A stretch of DNA of 59,962 nucleotides. Source: Planctomycetota bacterium (GTDB taxonomy: Bacteria; Planctomycetota; Planctomycetia; Planctomycetales; Planctomycetaceae). Position numbers and translations under genes: made by a program. The stretch spans positions 1-59,962 of the forward strand of contig JACTNB010000032.1 of the NCBI GenBank assembly GCA_014584345.1. The letters run 5' to 3'. This document shows positions 44,761-53,188 of this stretch, piece by piece (the first letter of the stretch is position 1; each line of letters starts with the position of its first letter). Below the pieces are notes generated by a model. It searched no databases, was not told the DNA's origin, and saw only the letters and a program-made list of their open reading frames with translations.

Positions 44761-47232
44761 ATGCGTCGGCCGAAAGCTTCAATGATGGCGGTGTTCGTGC
44801 CTGGGACCATCGTAGTGGCCGGGGCATTCCTCGGGTGGTTGGCGGCCTCAGTGCCGTTGCCGGTAGTTCAAGCCGAAGAAACGAGATTAGCCGGCACGGA
44901 GCCCAAGCCTCCCGGTGACTTCAAGGGGACGATCAAGCTCGATATCCGTGATTCGAAGCCGGATTGGGGACCGTACACGCCGAAGGCGGCCCCGAAGGGC
45001 GCGCCCAACGTCCTGTTCATTCTGTACGACGACACCGGGCTCGCGGCGTGGTCGCCGTACGGCGGGCGGATCAACATGCCGACAATGGACAGGCTGGCGA
45101 AAAACGGCCTGACCTACACCCAGTGGCACACGACGGCGCTCTGCTCGCCGACGCGGTCCACGATTCTCACCGGTCGCAACCACCACCTCAACGGCTGCTC
45201 TGCCATCACCGAGGCATCGAACGGGTTCCCGGGCTGGAGCGGCCGCATCCCGGCGCAGTGCGCCACTGTCGGACAAGTCCTGCAAGACAACGGGTTCAGT
45301 ACCTTCTGGCTCGGCAAGAACCACAACGTCCCTGAACAGGAAGTCGCCTCGGGCGCGAGCCGCAAGGAGTGGCCGCTGCAGAAAGGCTTCGACCGCTACT
45401 ACGGTTTTCTCGGCGGCGAGACCAACCAGTGGTTTCCCGATCTCGTCGAAGACAACAGATTTACTGAGCAGCCCTACGGTCCGGACAAGGGCTATCACGT
45501 CTCCAAGGATCTGGCAGACCATGCGCTCGAAATGCTTCGCGACCAGAAGGCCTCGAACCCGTCGCGACCGTGGTTCATGTGGTATTGCCCAGGTGCCAAC
45601 CACGCCCCGCACCATTGTCCGAAGGAGTATGTCGAGAAGTACAAAGGCAAGTTCGACGACGGCTACGAGGCGTACCGGACTTGGGTGCTCGGGCGCATGA
45701 TCGACAAAGGGGTCATGCCGAAGGGCACACAGCTCACGTCACTCAACCCACTCCCGAAGGACGTGGCCAACCCCGGCGACTTCGTTCGGCCTTGGGACTC
45801 GCTCAACGCCGACGAGAAACGGCTGTTCTCCCGCATGGCCGAAGTGTATGCGGGCTTTTCGGAGTACACCGACGTGCAGGTAGGCCGGGTAATCGACCAC
45901 TTGGAACAAACTGGCCAACTCGACAACACGCTCATCTTCTACGCTGCAGACAACGGCGCGTCGGGCGAGGGGAGCCCGAGCGGCTCAGTCAATGAGAACA
46001 AGTTCTTCAACAACTTCCCGGACGACCTGGCGGAGAACCTGAAGTATTTGGACACGCTCGGCGGGGTGGACACCTACAACCACTACCCGACCGGATGGGC
46101 TGCCGCGTTCTCCACGCCATTCCAGATGTTCAAGCGGTACTCGCACGCCGGCGGCACATGCTGTCCGATGGTGATCCATTGGCCCAAGGGCATCAAAGCG
46201 AAGGGTGAACTCCGACACCAGTACGCACACTCCGTCGATATCGTGCCGACGATTTTGGAAGCCTGCGGGCTGGAGATGCCAAAGGTCTATCGCGGCGTCG
46301 AGCAGTATCCGCTCTCAGGCGTCTCCATGAAGTACAGCTTCGACGCCAAGCCGGACGCGCCCACGAAGAAGAAACGGCAGTATTACGCCATGCTGGGGAC
46401 CCGCGGGATGTGGGAGGAAGGTTGGAAGGCCGTTGCGCTGCACGCCCCATTTACCAGCAAGGGCCATTTCGATAAGGATGTCTGGGAACTGTACCACGTC
46501 GATGTGGACCGGTCTGAGTCCAAGAACCTGGCAAAGGACCACCACGAAAAACTCCAGGCCTTGATCAAGGCTTGGTCCGAGGAGGCGGAGAAGAACCTGG
46601 TACTGCCGCTTGACGACCGGACGCCAGCCGAAATCCTTGGCATCGAACGCCCCAGCGAGGAACCGACTCGCGACCGGTACACGTACTTCCCCGGATCGGC
46701 TCCCGTCCCGGAAGGCGTGGCGGTGAGCGTCCGCGGGCGTTCCTACAAGATCCTGGCCGGCGTCGAGATCGCCGATGCCAACGCCTCAGGTGTGATCTTC
46801 GCCCACGGTTCGCGATTCGGCGGCCACGCCCTGTTTCTCAAGGACAAGAAGCTGCATTACGTCTACAACTTCCTCGGCATCAAGCCGGAACAACATTTCG
46901 TTTCCTCGGAGGAACTCAAGCCGGGCAAGTACGTCCTCGGCATGGAGTTCATTCGTGAAGGCGAAGGGCCGAACAAGGAGAATCTAGGCAAGGCCAAGCT
47001 GTACATCAATGATAAGGTCATGGCCGAGGGGCCGATGAAGACGCAACTAGGAAAGTTCACCCTCTCAGGCGACGGACTCTGCGTTGGCTATGACAGCGGT
47101 GATGCCGTGAGTCAGGAGTACAAGACGCCGGGTGCGTTTACGGGTGGGAAGATCCAGTTCGTCGATGTGGCCGTTGACAAGACCGGGTATCTCGACCTTG
47201 AAATGGAGTTGAAACGACGTCTTCGTGATTGA
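44761..47232 (+). CDS. Large arylsulfatase
   Basis: 823 aa. The start is supported by AGGGAGAATTC just upstream. A signal-anchor is followed by GAPNVLFILYDDTG, the formylglycine motif CSPTR (LCSPTRSTILTGRNHHLNG) and GKNHNVPEQE, which supplies the active-site Lys and His in the form usual for this long arylsulfatase subgroup. AADNGASGEG then gives the metal-binding Asp/Asn. The last 170 residues form a beta-rich domain (SGVIFAHGSRFGGHALFLK). The gene lies between the two sigma/anti-sigma pairs but on the opposite strand to the first. GC-rich codon use in this gene is stronger than in its neighbours, which may indicate separate acquisition. Confidence 0.93.
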   Translation: MRRPKASMMAVFVPGTIVVAGAFLGWLAASVPLPVVQAEETRLAGTEPKPPGDFKGTIKLDIRDSKPDWGPYTPKAAPKGAPNVLFILYDDTGLAAWSPYGGRINMPTMDRLAKNGLTYTQWHTTALCSPTRSTILTGRNHHLNGCSAITEASNGFPGWSGRIPAQCATVGQVLQDNGFSTFWLGKNHNVPEQEVASGASRKEWPLQKGFDRYYGFLGGETNQWFPDLVEDNRFTEQPYGPDKGYHVSKDLADHALEMLRDQKASNPSRPWFMWYCPGANHAPHHCPKEYVEKYKGKFDDGYEAYRTWVLGRMIDKGVMPKGTQLTSLNPLPKDVANPGDFVRPWDSLNADEKRLFSRMAEVYAGFSEYTDVQVGRVIDHLEQTGQLDNTLIFYAADNGASGEGSPSGSVNENKFFNNFPDDLAENLKYLDTLGGVDTYNHYPTGWAAAFSTPFQMFKRYSHAGGTCCPMVIHWPKGIKAKGELRHQYAHSVDIVPTILEACGLEMPKVYRGVEQYPLSGVSMKYSFDAKPDAPTKKKRQYYAMLGTRGMWEEGWKAVALHAPFTSKGHFDKDVWELYHVDVDRSESKNLAKDHHEKLQALIKAWSEEAEKNLVLPLDDRTPAEILGIERPSEEPTRDRYTYFPGSAPVPEGVAVSVRGRSYKILAGVEIADANASGVIFAHGSRFGGHALFLKDKKLHYVYNFLGIKPEQHFVSSEELKPGKYVLGMEFIREGEGPNKENLGKAKLYINDKVMAEGPMKTQLGKFTLSGDGLCVGYDSGDAVSQEYKTPGAFTGGKIQFVDVAVDKTGYLDLEMELKRRLRD

Positions 47233-47619
47233 CCGACTGGAATGTGCCCGGCCGGGTTTATGACCATCAGGCACGCGATAACCGAGACTTTCTCCGCGTC
47301 TCATAACTCCAGTGGGCCAGATTCGTATGGAAAACCGTCGCGAAATCCGGGTTATGGAGCATAGATCATTACCAGTCTTCTCGGATTCATAAACCAGAAT
47401 TCGGGATTTCGAGCCGAGTGCAGAGCACTCCACTTGTTTCGACGGTAGCGAAACTGTGGTACCGTCAATCTATACGAAAGGCCGCCATCTCCAGATCACC
47501 GCGCTTTGACTTGTCTCGACAACCACCACGTTGGCCGCTACGTGGGCGTTTGGCTCTCAGTCACAAATACGCATGAAGAAGGACTGAGCGGCGATGGTTT
47601 GACCGCGAGTAAAACGAAA
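47233..47619 (+). other. Intergenic, nothing recognised
   Basis: 387 nt after the arylsulfatase, with no coding frame or hairpin with a T-run that I could find. Confidence 0.45.
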
Positions 47620-47656
47620 AAGTCGCAAGTATTTCACCTGATATGACTTGCGGCTT
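47620..47656. repeat. Hairpin before HTH element copy 2
   Basis: AAGTCGCAAGT (47620-47630) pairs with ACTTGCGGCTT (47646-47656), 11 bp with one G-T. The right arm ends only a few bases before the shared CCCCGAGG block. Confidence 0.6.
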
Positions 47657-47658
47657 GA

Positions 47659-47973
47659 GCCCCCCGAGGCGGTCACCATACACACCACGGATTCGTCGAG
47701 CTAGGTGCCTTAGCTAGCAACACGTTACGTCAAACGCGTGAAATCGTTTTCTACCCTTGGAACCCGGTTTCCGCCATTCCGAAGCCGCCAAAGTCGCACC
47801 AAGAACCGCGTCGTGATCGGATGAGACTGGCTCGCTATTACCTGTCGCTGCTGGACTCCGGCAAATTTGAAAGCCGCGCCGCTCTCGCTCGCCATTTGGG
47901 TGTCAGCCGGACTCGCGTCACGCAAGTCCTGAACCGGTTAAAGAACGACAATGACGTCCGAGAGACCGCGTAG
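47659..47973 (+). pseudogene. HTH element copy 2 (no start codon, diverged)
   Basis: The frame is open from just after a TGA at 47656. It encodes GFVELGALASNTLRQTREIV, then FYPWNPVSAIPKPPK and the HTH (YLSLLDSGKFESRAALARHL, GVSRTRVTQVLNRL), and stops at 47973. There is no ATG before residue 55, so a full protein is unlikely. At DNA level it is more diverged from copies 1 and 3 than these are from each other. Confidence 0.7.
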
Positions 47974-48182
47974 ACTCAAACACTCAATCGAGGAGTGCGC
48001 CCCAACTACGTGTGGTGTGTACGGTTTCAGCCTCAGAGTCGATTCAAACGTTCGCATTTTTCAGCGTTTCCTCACGCTTTCTATCAATGTTTTCTATTCT
48101 TTTCGAAATCTTTGTCCCTAAACGCCCCATTTGCGACAGTAAAGGTGTCGGCAAAATCGGCAAACCCTGGTTGGACATTGTT
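47974..48182 (+). other. Spacer upstream of the second sigma gene
   Basis: 209 nt. T-rich, and open in the sigma frame from 48012, so a longer sigma protein starting at the ATG at 48087 cannot be excluded. It should contain the promoter. Confidence 0.45.
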
Positions 48183-48728
48183 GTGGACACGAAAGCACGA
48201 ACAGCATTTGAGATTCTAGCCCGTGAAAATTCACGGATGCTGATGGTGTATCTGCGTAGTCTGGTCCGTGACGAAGCCGCAGTTGATGACCTGTTCCAGG
48301 AAGTCTTGGTAGTCGCTTGGCGGCGACTGGATGAGTGCGATTTGGACCGTCCATTTGGGCCGTGGCTTCGAGGAATCGCTTCGCGATTGGTGCTGGCTTA
48401 CTACCGAAAACAGAAAAAGGCTCCAGTGTTGCTGCATGAATCGGTGCTTCAGGTAGTGGATCGCCACTTTGAGAACATCAATCAGTTGGCTGGCGACACG
48501 TGGGACGACAAGGTGGCTGCTCTTCGTGTGTGCATCGAAGCGTTGCCCGAGCGGCAGAAGTCGGTGATCGGCGGCAGGTACTTTGATGGTCTGTCCGCTG
48601 CGGAAGTGGCTGAGCGATTCGATTTGTCGCTGGATGCGTGCAAAAAGCGGCTTCAGCGTGGTCGTGCGATGTTGGCTGAGTGTTTGAAGACGAAGGGCAT
48701 TTTCGCGGCGTCGGAGGCGACATCATGA
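48183..48728 (+). CDS. ECF RNA polymerase sigma factor (second pair)
   Basis: 181 aa if the GTG at 48183 is used (VDTKARTAFEILARENSRML); an ATG at 48087 would add 32 residues of poor ECF character. Region 2 reads YLRSLVRDEAAVDDLFQEVL and PFGPWLRGIASRLVLAYYRK, and region 4 reads ALPERQKSVIGGRYFDGLSA, then VAERFDLSLDACKKRLQRGR. It differs from the first pair in the helix that recognises -35 DNA, so the two probably read different promoters. It overlaps the anti-sigma-like gene by 4 nt. Confidence 0.9.
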   Translation: MDTKARTAFEILARENSRMLMVYLRSLVRDEAAVDDLFQEVLVVAWRRLDECDLDRPFGPWLRGIASRLVLAYYRKQKKAPVLLHESVLQVVDRHFENINQLAGDTWDDKVAALRVCIEALPERQKSVIGGRYFDGLSAAEVAERFDLSLDACKKRLQRGRAMLAECLKTKGIFAASEATS

Positions 48729-49756
48729 ACGATTGGATCGACGATTTACTTTCGGACTGGCTGGATGATGGGGATGAGAATCCTGAAGGCAAAAGCGATG
48801 TGACTTCAATTGAAGCGAGTGAGACTTTTGCCGAATCGCTGCTGATTCATGGCATACTGGCAGATATCGGCAGCCGCGACGACGACGCTGTGGCCGAGCG
48901 AATCCACGCAGTGATGCAGCAGATCGATGCAGAATCTGCGGCGGCTTCCGTGAATGTTTCGTCAAAAAGTGTGCCGCATAGTCGACGCAGGTTTGCGATT
49001 TTGACGTCGGCTTTGACGATCGCGGCTGCTGTGATGGTGATGTTCGTCGTGTTCGGTCCGCACCAAAGTGTTTCGGCGGCAATGGATTCACTTGAGATGG
49101 TGTTGGAAGCAGCAGCGAAGCCGTTTGACCGCACATACAAAATACGCGTCGTTGAAGAATATCCTCGGGACAAGCGCCCGCGAAATCTCTCGCAGGAGGC
49201 ATGGGATCGCAAGGCGCCTGAGCAAATCGACGGGGCGACGATTCATGTTCGTGGTGCTGACGAATACGTGATGACCGTGCTGCTGAAGACGGGCGAGACA
49301 AGAATCTCTGGTTGCGACGGTCAGGTCAGTTGGTCGTTCCGCGAGAACGGACCAGTGCATGTCTCCAAGGATTTGAATCGCTTCCGTGGTGGAATGCCGG
49401 GCAATCAGCAAGACATGCCCTTCCTGAACATTCACGCCAACTTGTCACAGTTGAAAATCGGGTTTGACGTTGAACTTGCAGGTGATCAGGAAATTGGTGC
49501 AGACGGCACGTTGCTGTCGCGGCTCACCTGTGTTCGCAAGTCAAGCGATGTTCGCGGTCCCAAACAGGTTGACATCTGGTTTGATGCTGAAGATGGAATG
49601 GTTCACAAGATGCTGCTCGATGGTCTTCCGCGAGGCCGAGGTGGCCCGAAGAGCGTGATGCTGGAGTTGGTGGATCAATCCGAACTGGCTTCAGATTTCT
49701 TCTCGCACCATACACATCACGAACCTGGAAAGCGCGTCCGATACGAGGATGAATAA
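48725..49756 (+). CDS. Membrane anti-sigma-like protein (second pair)
   Basis: 343 aa from the ATG at 48725 (ATGA overlap with the sigma stop). An acidic N-terminal cytoplasmic region (WIDDLLSDWLDD) precedes a membrane helix at about 90-110, and the outer domain matches that of the protein at 41958. Shared motifs are HVRGADEYVM / HVRGPNQYVL, NRFRGGMPGNQQ / TRFRGAVPGQQQ, PRGRGGPKSVMLELVD / PQARGGPRNVLLELTD, and the His-rich FFSHHTHH / YFEHTSHH. The conserved His cluster near the C-terminus suggests metal or redox sensing; inference. Confidence 0.85.
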   Translation: MNDWIDDLLSDWLDDGDENPEGKSDVTSIEASETFAESLLIHGILADIGSRDDDAVAERIHAVMQQIDAESAAASVNVSSKSVPHSRRRFAILTSALTIAAAVMVMFVVFGPHQSVSAAMDSLEMVLEAAAKPFDRTYKIRVVEEYPRDKRPRNLSQEAWDRKAPEQIDGATIHVRGADEYVMTVLLKTGETRISGCDGQVSWSFRENGPVHVSKDLNRFRGGMPGNQQDMPFLNIHANLSQLKIGFDVELAGDQEIGADGTLLSRLTCVRKSSDVRGPKQVDIWFDAEDGMVHKMLLDGLPRGRGGPKSVMLELVDQSELASDFFSHHTHHEPGKRVRYEDE

Positions 49757-49793
49757 AGATGAGGCATCAATTGGTTAAACCCTCTTTTGCGAG

Positions 49794-51020
49794 ATGACTA
49801 TGAAACTCTTAGTAATCCTCTTGATTCCGATAACCTTCGTGTGTCTCCCCACGTTGCAGAGCACTGCATTTGCCCAAAAAGGCAAGCAAGTCGGCGGACA
49901 GAAACAGGCGGGTGGCAAAGGGAGTGATCAGAAAGGACGTGGCGGCGAAGCGAAGAATGGAAAGGACTCCCCTGCTGCTCATCTTCCGCCCGGTTTTCAG
50001 CAACTGTCCAAAGACGAAGTAAAATTGCTCGAATCCCTTTGCGGTCGTGTCCTTGAACACATCGTCGGGTCGCAGGCTCGATCGAAGTCATCTTTGCTCT
50101 CGATCGCCGACTACTTCGGCTCAATGGAATTACCGAAAGACAAGGACGTTGTAGCCGAAGGTGATGCACAACCTGAATCTCCGATCTCCGAAACCGATAT
50201 CGGTTTCTACATTTTGAGCCGACTCGATGGTGAACAACGAGGTCAACTTGGCAAACTTGTTGCGGGCCAAAGAGCAGAAATCGCCGAGTACGAACAGCTT
50301 CGCGAGAATGTTCTCACCATGCTGCAATCGCTCTCAGAAGAAATGCCACCGCAGCGAGGCTTTGAACGATCACTCACCGATGCAGCGAAAGCGGTCGGCG
50401 AAAAGGAGATCGGCATCGCAATTGCTCAAGCACGCGTATTCGCGACTATCGCAAAATCACTGACGCAGGAACAAGAACAATTCCTCCTGCTGGTGCGTTC
50501 GAGTCCGGCGGCCGTCAACACAAACAACGAATCCATCGCTGAAGTGCGTGCAGCGCTCGCTAAACATGACACAAAAGATCAGGAAGCGATCGCCATACTG
50601 GCCTACAAAGCCGCCTGCTACTGTACCGGCAACGCAGCACAAAACGCCGCTTCTAGTACGGGCAGGTCGAACGGCCTGTTTGGAGGCAAATCAGGCGGCA
50701 AAGAACGGCAAACGGCCGGTACATTTCTGAATACACTCAACCGAACGCAGCAGCAGCAACTTTACCAACTGCTCAGCAGCCAGGTCAGAACGTTCCAGAC
50801 TCAAATGTCGCGACGTGCACAAATCGTCATCGCCCTCGACGCAATGAAAACCGGCAAGCCCGCAGTCGAGATAAAACTCCAGCAGGCGGGCGGGCAATTC
50901 GCCCAAACCGAGGTACAGACTGCCGTCGCCGAAGCAAGGGCAATCCAGATCATCAAGGACTCTCTCACGGCCACACAGAAAGGATTCATTCAACAGAATC
51001 TGGTCGATGCCGGAAGGTAA
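49794..51020 (+). CDS. Secreted helical protein downstream of the second sigma pair
   Basis: 408 aa with a signal peptide ending around TAFA and a Gly/Lys/Gln-rich linker. The mature part is made of repeated long helices beginning with LT/LS/LN-X-XQ patterns (LSKDEVKLLESLCGRVLEH, LTQEQEQFLLLVRSSPAAV, LNRTQQQQLYQLLSSQV, LTATQKGFIQQNLVDAG). This resembles periplasmic Spy/CpxP-like or other helical sensor proteins but is not a clear member. It lies 37 nt after the anti-sigma-like gene and is probably the target of that sigma factor. A hairpin downstream at 51192 could terminate it. Confidence 0.8.
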   Translation: MTMKLLVILLIPITFVCLPTLQSTAFAQKGKQVGGQKQAGGKGSDQKGRGGEAKNGKDSPAAHLPPGFQQLSKDEVKLLESLCGRVLEHIVGSQARSKSSLLSIADYFGSMELPKDKDVVAEGDAQPESPISETDIGFYILSRLDGEQRGQLGKLVAGQRAEIAEYEQLRENVLTMLQSLSEEMPPQRGFERSLTDAAKAVGEKEIGIAIAQARVFATIAKSLTQEQEQFLLLVRSSPAAVNTNNESIAEVRAALAKHDTKDQEAIAILAYKAACYCTGNAAQNAASSTGRSNGLFGGKSGGKERQTAGTFLNTLNRTQQQQLYQLLSSQVRTFQTQMSRRAQIVIALDAMKTGKPAVEIKLQQAGGQFAQTEVQTAVAEARAIQIIKDSLTATQKGFIQQNLVDAGR

Positions 51021-51191
51021 TGGTCGAAGTGCAAAAGCGATCGAGGCGTTCACTTGCCATTTCTCGAACGATGACGACCAGGATCAGCGAGGGCGAACGG
51101 AATGATGGTGGCAGTTCTCCCACAAAAGATCCGTTACATCAGCCGTAGAGCAAAGTTGATTGGGTGACGCCCATGTTCTCCATCAATGACA

Positions 51192-51227
51192 AAACCCTCC
51201 GCCACAAAAAGGTGTGGCGAAGGGTTT
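51192..51227. repeat. Hairpin before HTH element copy 3 (also possible terminator)
   Basis: AAACCCTCCGCCACA (51192-51206) pairs with TGTGGCGAAGGGTTT (51213-51227): 14 of 15 pairs, with one C-A mismatch at the same kind of place as in copy 1. The TTT after it could terminate the 408-aa gene. Confidence 0.7.
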
Positions 51228-51472
51228 CGATGTGTATAGTGCCCAGAAAGCTCCCCGAGGCGTTCTCAGTTCACACCGAGGATTCGTGGAGCTAGGTTCC
51301 TATGCTACCAACAAGTTGCGTCAGACGCCGATCGTCGTATTCTATCCTTGGGAACGTCCTCCCGCAACGCCGAAGCGAGAGTCGAAGCCGGCGGCACCGA
51401 AGCGTGATCCGCTCCGGCTGGCTCGCTATTACCAGTCCCTGCTCGACTCCGGGAAGTTTGAAAGTCGGCGCC
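51214..51472 (+). pseudogene. HTH element copy 3, cut at the kdpA junction
   Basis: The leader MAKGFDVYSAQK is followed by the shared block APRGVLSSHRGFVELGSYAT and YPWERPPATPKRESKP, then LARYYQSLLDSGKFESR. At this residue (about 51468) the reading changes into the antisense of kdpA. The HTH itself, ALARHLGVSR, is missing. The DNA before the junction is very close to copy 1. Confidence 0.75.
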
Positions 51473-52236
51473 ATATTTGCCAGAACATTCGACCAGAAGG
51501 TGGGGTTCTCGAACGGATGCGTGCAGTTGGGGCCGAAGAATCCGCCACCGTTCGTACCCAGCTGTTTGATTGCCACAAATGCAGCGACTGGACCACGAGA
51601 AATCGTTTGTGTGGCTCCTTCAAGAGTTGTCGCTACTGCTGCGCCGTCGAGCGTCATCGGCATTCCAAGCCCAGCGAAGCAGCTTGCCCAGACCAATGAC
51701 ATCGGCAGCAAAATCAACCCGGTTGCTCGCCAGACGTCCTGGTAGAAGTTTCCGAGTTCTGCACGACCAGCCAGTCCGCGACACATCGCCGTGACCGCCG
51801 CGATCCCTGTCGCTGCACTGAAAAACTGAAGCCACATCAATGCGAACAACTGGGAAAAGTAACTCATCGAAACTTCGCCCGAGTAATGTTGCAAGTTGGT
51901 ATTGCTGGTGAAGCTCGCGGCGGTATTGAATGCTAGCCCCGCTTCCAGACCGTCTTTCCCATCGGGATTGAGCGGCAACAGATGCTGCAACGAGAGAACG
52001 CTAAACACAAATGCAAACATCAGTGCGTTGAAGCACAGCATCGACAAGCAGTAAGTTTTCCAGTTTTGTGTTTGGGGCGCACTCTTTCCGAGCATCAATG
52101 CAATGACTTTCTCGAAGCGATTCCGACCCGTCCCCTCAGTCTTGGGGTCCATCGCCCACCGCATATACTTTCCGAGCGGCCACGAAATCGCGAGCGTCGC
52201 TCCAATAATCAGGATCGGGACAAGGATTCCGACCAT
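51472..52236 (-). pseudogene. kdpA: 5' fragment of kdpA
   Basis: Potassium-translocating subunit A of the KdpFABC P-type ATPase; about the first 255 residues of a protein that is normally near 560-600. It starts with AAGGAG before the ATG at 52236. Clear family pieces are NTAASFTSNTNLQHYSGE (the first selectivity-filter loop), LLPMSLVWASCFAGL-like (LILLPMSLVWASCFAGL) and TNGGGFFGPNCTHPFENP (second filter). The reading ends after VLANMA at the HTH copy 3 junction. kdpB and kdpC are absent from the window. The fragment cannot make a working transporter. Confidence 0.9.
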
Positions 52237-52261
52237 CGTTGTCTCCTTGAATCAATAGGTG

Positions 52262-52354
52262 CTAAAACTTGTCGGGGTACAAAATCACAAACCCGAGGTA
52301 CGCGAAGGCAAAGATTGTGGTGACAATCACCAGCCCATTCGTGAGCCATTCCAT
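52262..52354 (-). CDS. kdpF: KdpF-like small membrane subunit
   Basis: 30 aa, too short for most gene callers: one membrane helix (NGLVIVTTIFAFAYLGFVI) ending in LYPDKF, the typical KdpF tail. AAAGGA precedes the ATG at 52354. It lies 25 nt upstream of kdpA as in normal kdpFABC operons. KdpF stabilises the Kdp complex; without an intact kdpA it has no partner here. Confidence 0.8.
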   Translation of the reverse strand: MEWLTNGLVIVTTIFAFAYLGFVILYPDKF

Positions 52355-52366
52355 AAGTGGTTCCTT

Positions 52367-52447
52367 TCAAAGTTTGTCACAGACGTGCGTGAACCCGATC
52401 AAGGCTGCGAAGACGGCCAGACCGAGCAAAAACATTCCAATCGCCAT
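52367..52447 (-). CDS. Second tiny membrane protein upstream of kdpF
   Basis: 26 aa from the ATG at 52447, with GGAG 6 nt before it; an alternative ATG at 52459 gives 30 aa. The sequence is one hydrophobic helix (IGMFLLGLAVFAALIGFTHV) ending in CDKL. Small proteins of this kind with a CD-X-L ending precede kdpF in other bacteria, so it may be another Kdp accessory peptide; inferred. Confidence 0.65.
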   Translation of the reverse strand: MAIGMFLLGLAVFAALIGFTHVCDKL

Positions 52448-52459
52448 GAGATTCTCCAT

Positions 52460-52706
52460 CGAGTCATCAAACGAAACTGACTTCGACAAATCCTAGGCGA
52501 GGCCGTATCAAATAGGGCTCAAAAGCAGAGTCGATCACATCAAGAAAATATCAAGACATGTACGGCACTCAGCCTGAAGGTAATAAGCATGGTCACTGAG
52601 ACGGGGCGACAGTGTGTTGGCGGACTCCGGCTTGGAATTCTTTAGTTCACAGCCTGTTTCCGGCGGAACAATCGGTCGCAAGCCGATCTCTTCCTTCTCG
52701 GGCAGG
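52460..52706 (-). other. Spacer upstream of the kdp remnant
   Basis: 247 nt with no coding frame I trust. It may contain the old kdp promoter. Confidence 0.45.
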
Positions 52707-52822
52707 TTAGAACACTTGCTGCAGCTCCGCCTCAAAGCTGGCAGGAGGAAGTTCTTCCTCGAAGGTGGGCAGGCACCTCAATTGATTGAGTAAAGCTGGC
52801 TCACGCCGCCCGCCGCCAATGA
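52707..52822 (-). pseudogene. Possible C-terminal gene fragment
   Basis: On the minus strand, about 36 codons end at a TAA (52709-52707) and include REPALLNQLRCLPTFEEELP then PASFEAELQQVF. It has coding-like composition but no start. It could be the tail of a transposase or phage protein; I do not recognise it. It abuts the toxin cassette. Confidence 0.3.
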
Positions 52823-53188
52823 TGTTTCAGCAGTCCACCCACCTACCACGTTGGCGCCAACGGCGTGTTGGTGCATAATGCGTATCATCACTACTGGCCG
52901 CGTTGGCTCGGGAGCGATGTGCCGCATGGGAATAAGATTCTCACCGATTTGTCCGACAACGACCACACCGCATTGCACACGGCGCTACGCCAATGGCTCC
53001 AAGCGAATCACCCAGCGATGATGCATGGTCCGGGCAACAGTGGCGCCGTTATTACCAGCCGATTCCCCTACTGGCAGGATCGAGTTGCAGTGTTAGATGA
53101 TTTCTACGCCCAGTATCAGGGAGGAGCACACCTGGATGCATTTCGCGCTGAAGTGCTAGAAACTGTATTGCGAGGGCTGTTCCATTGA
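52823..53188 (+). CDS. Orphan toxin tip 1 with Hint C-terminal fragment
   Basis: About 121 codons, open from 52823, without a proper start codon (a GTG at 52865 lies inside the Hint piece). The first 14 shared residues, TYHVGANGVLVHN, are the last strand of a polymorphic-toxin Hint domain, including the cleaved Asn. The tip follows: AYHHYWPRWLGSDVPHGNKI, then DHTALHTALRQWL, which fits HH/WHH-type treble-clef nucleases (HH...N..L...H...H). It ends in FYAQYQGGAHLDAFR. Its stop overlaps the TTG start of the immunity gene. It looks like a displaced (silent) toxin cassette, close in its first 35 residues to the tip at 57680. Confidence 0.8.
   Translation, partial: CFSSPPTYHVGANGVLVHNAYHHYWPRWLGSDVPHGNKILTDLSDNDHTALHTALRQWLQANHPAMMHGPGNSGAVITSRFPYWQDRVAVLDDFYAQYQGGAHLDAFRAEVLETVLRGLFH

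Noticed and set aside
44887..45615. 242-codon ORF opposite the arylsulfatase
   Set aside because: Arg/Val/Gly-rich shadow of a GC-rich gene with no recognisable motif.
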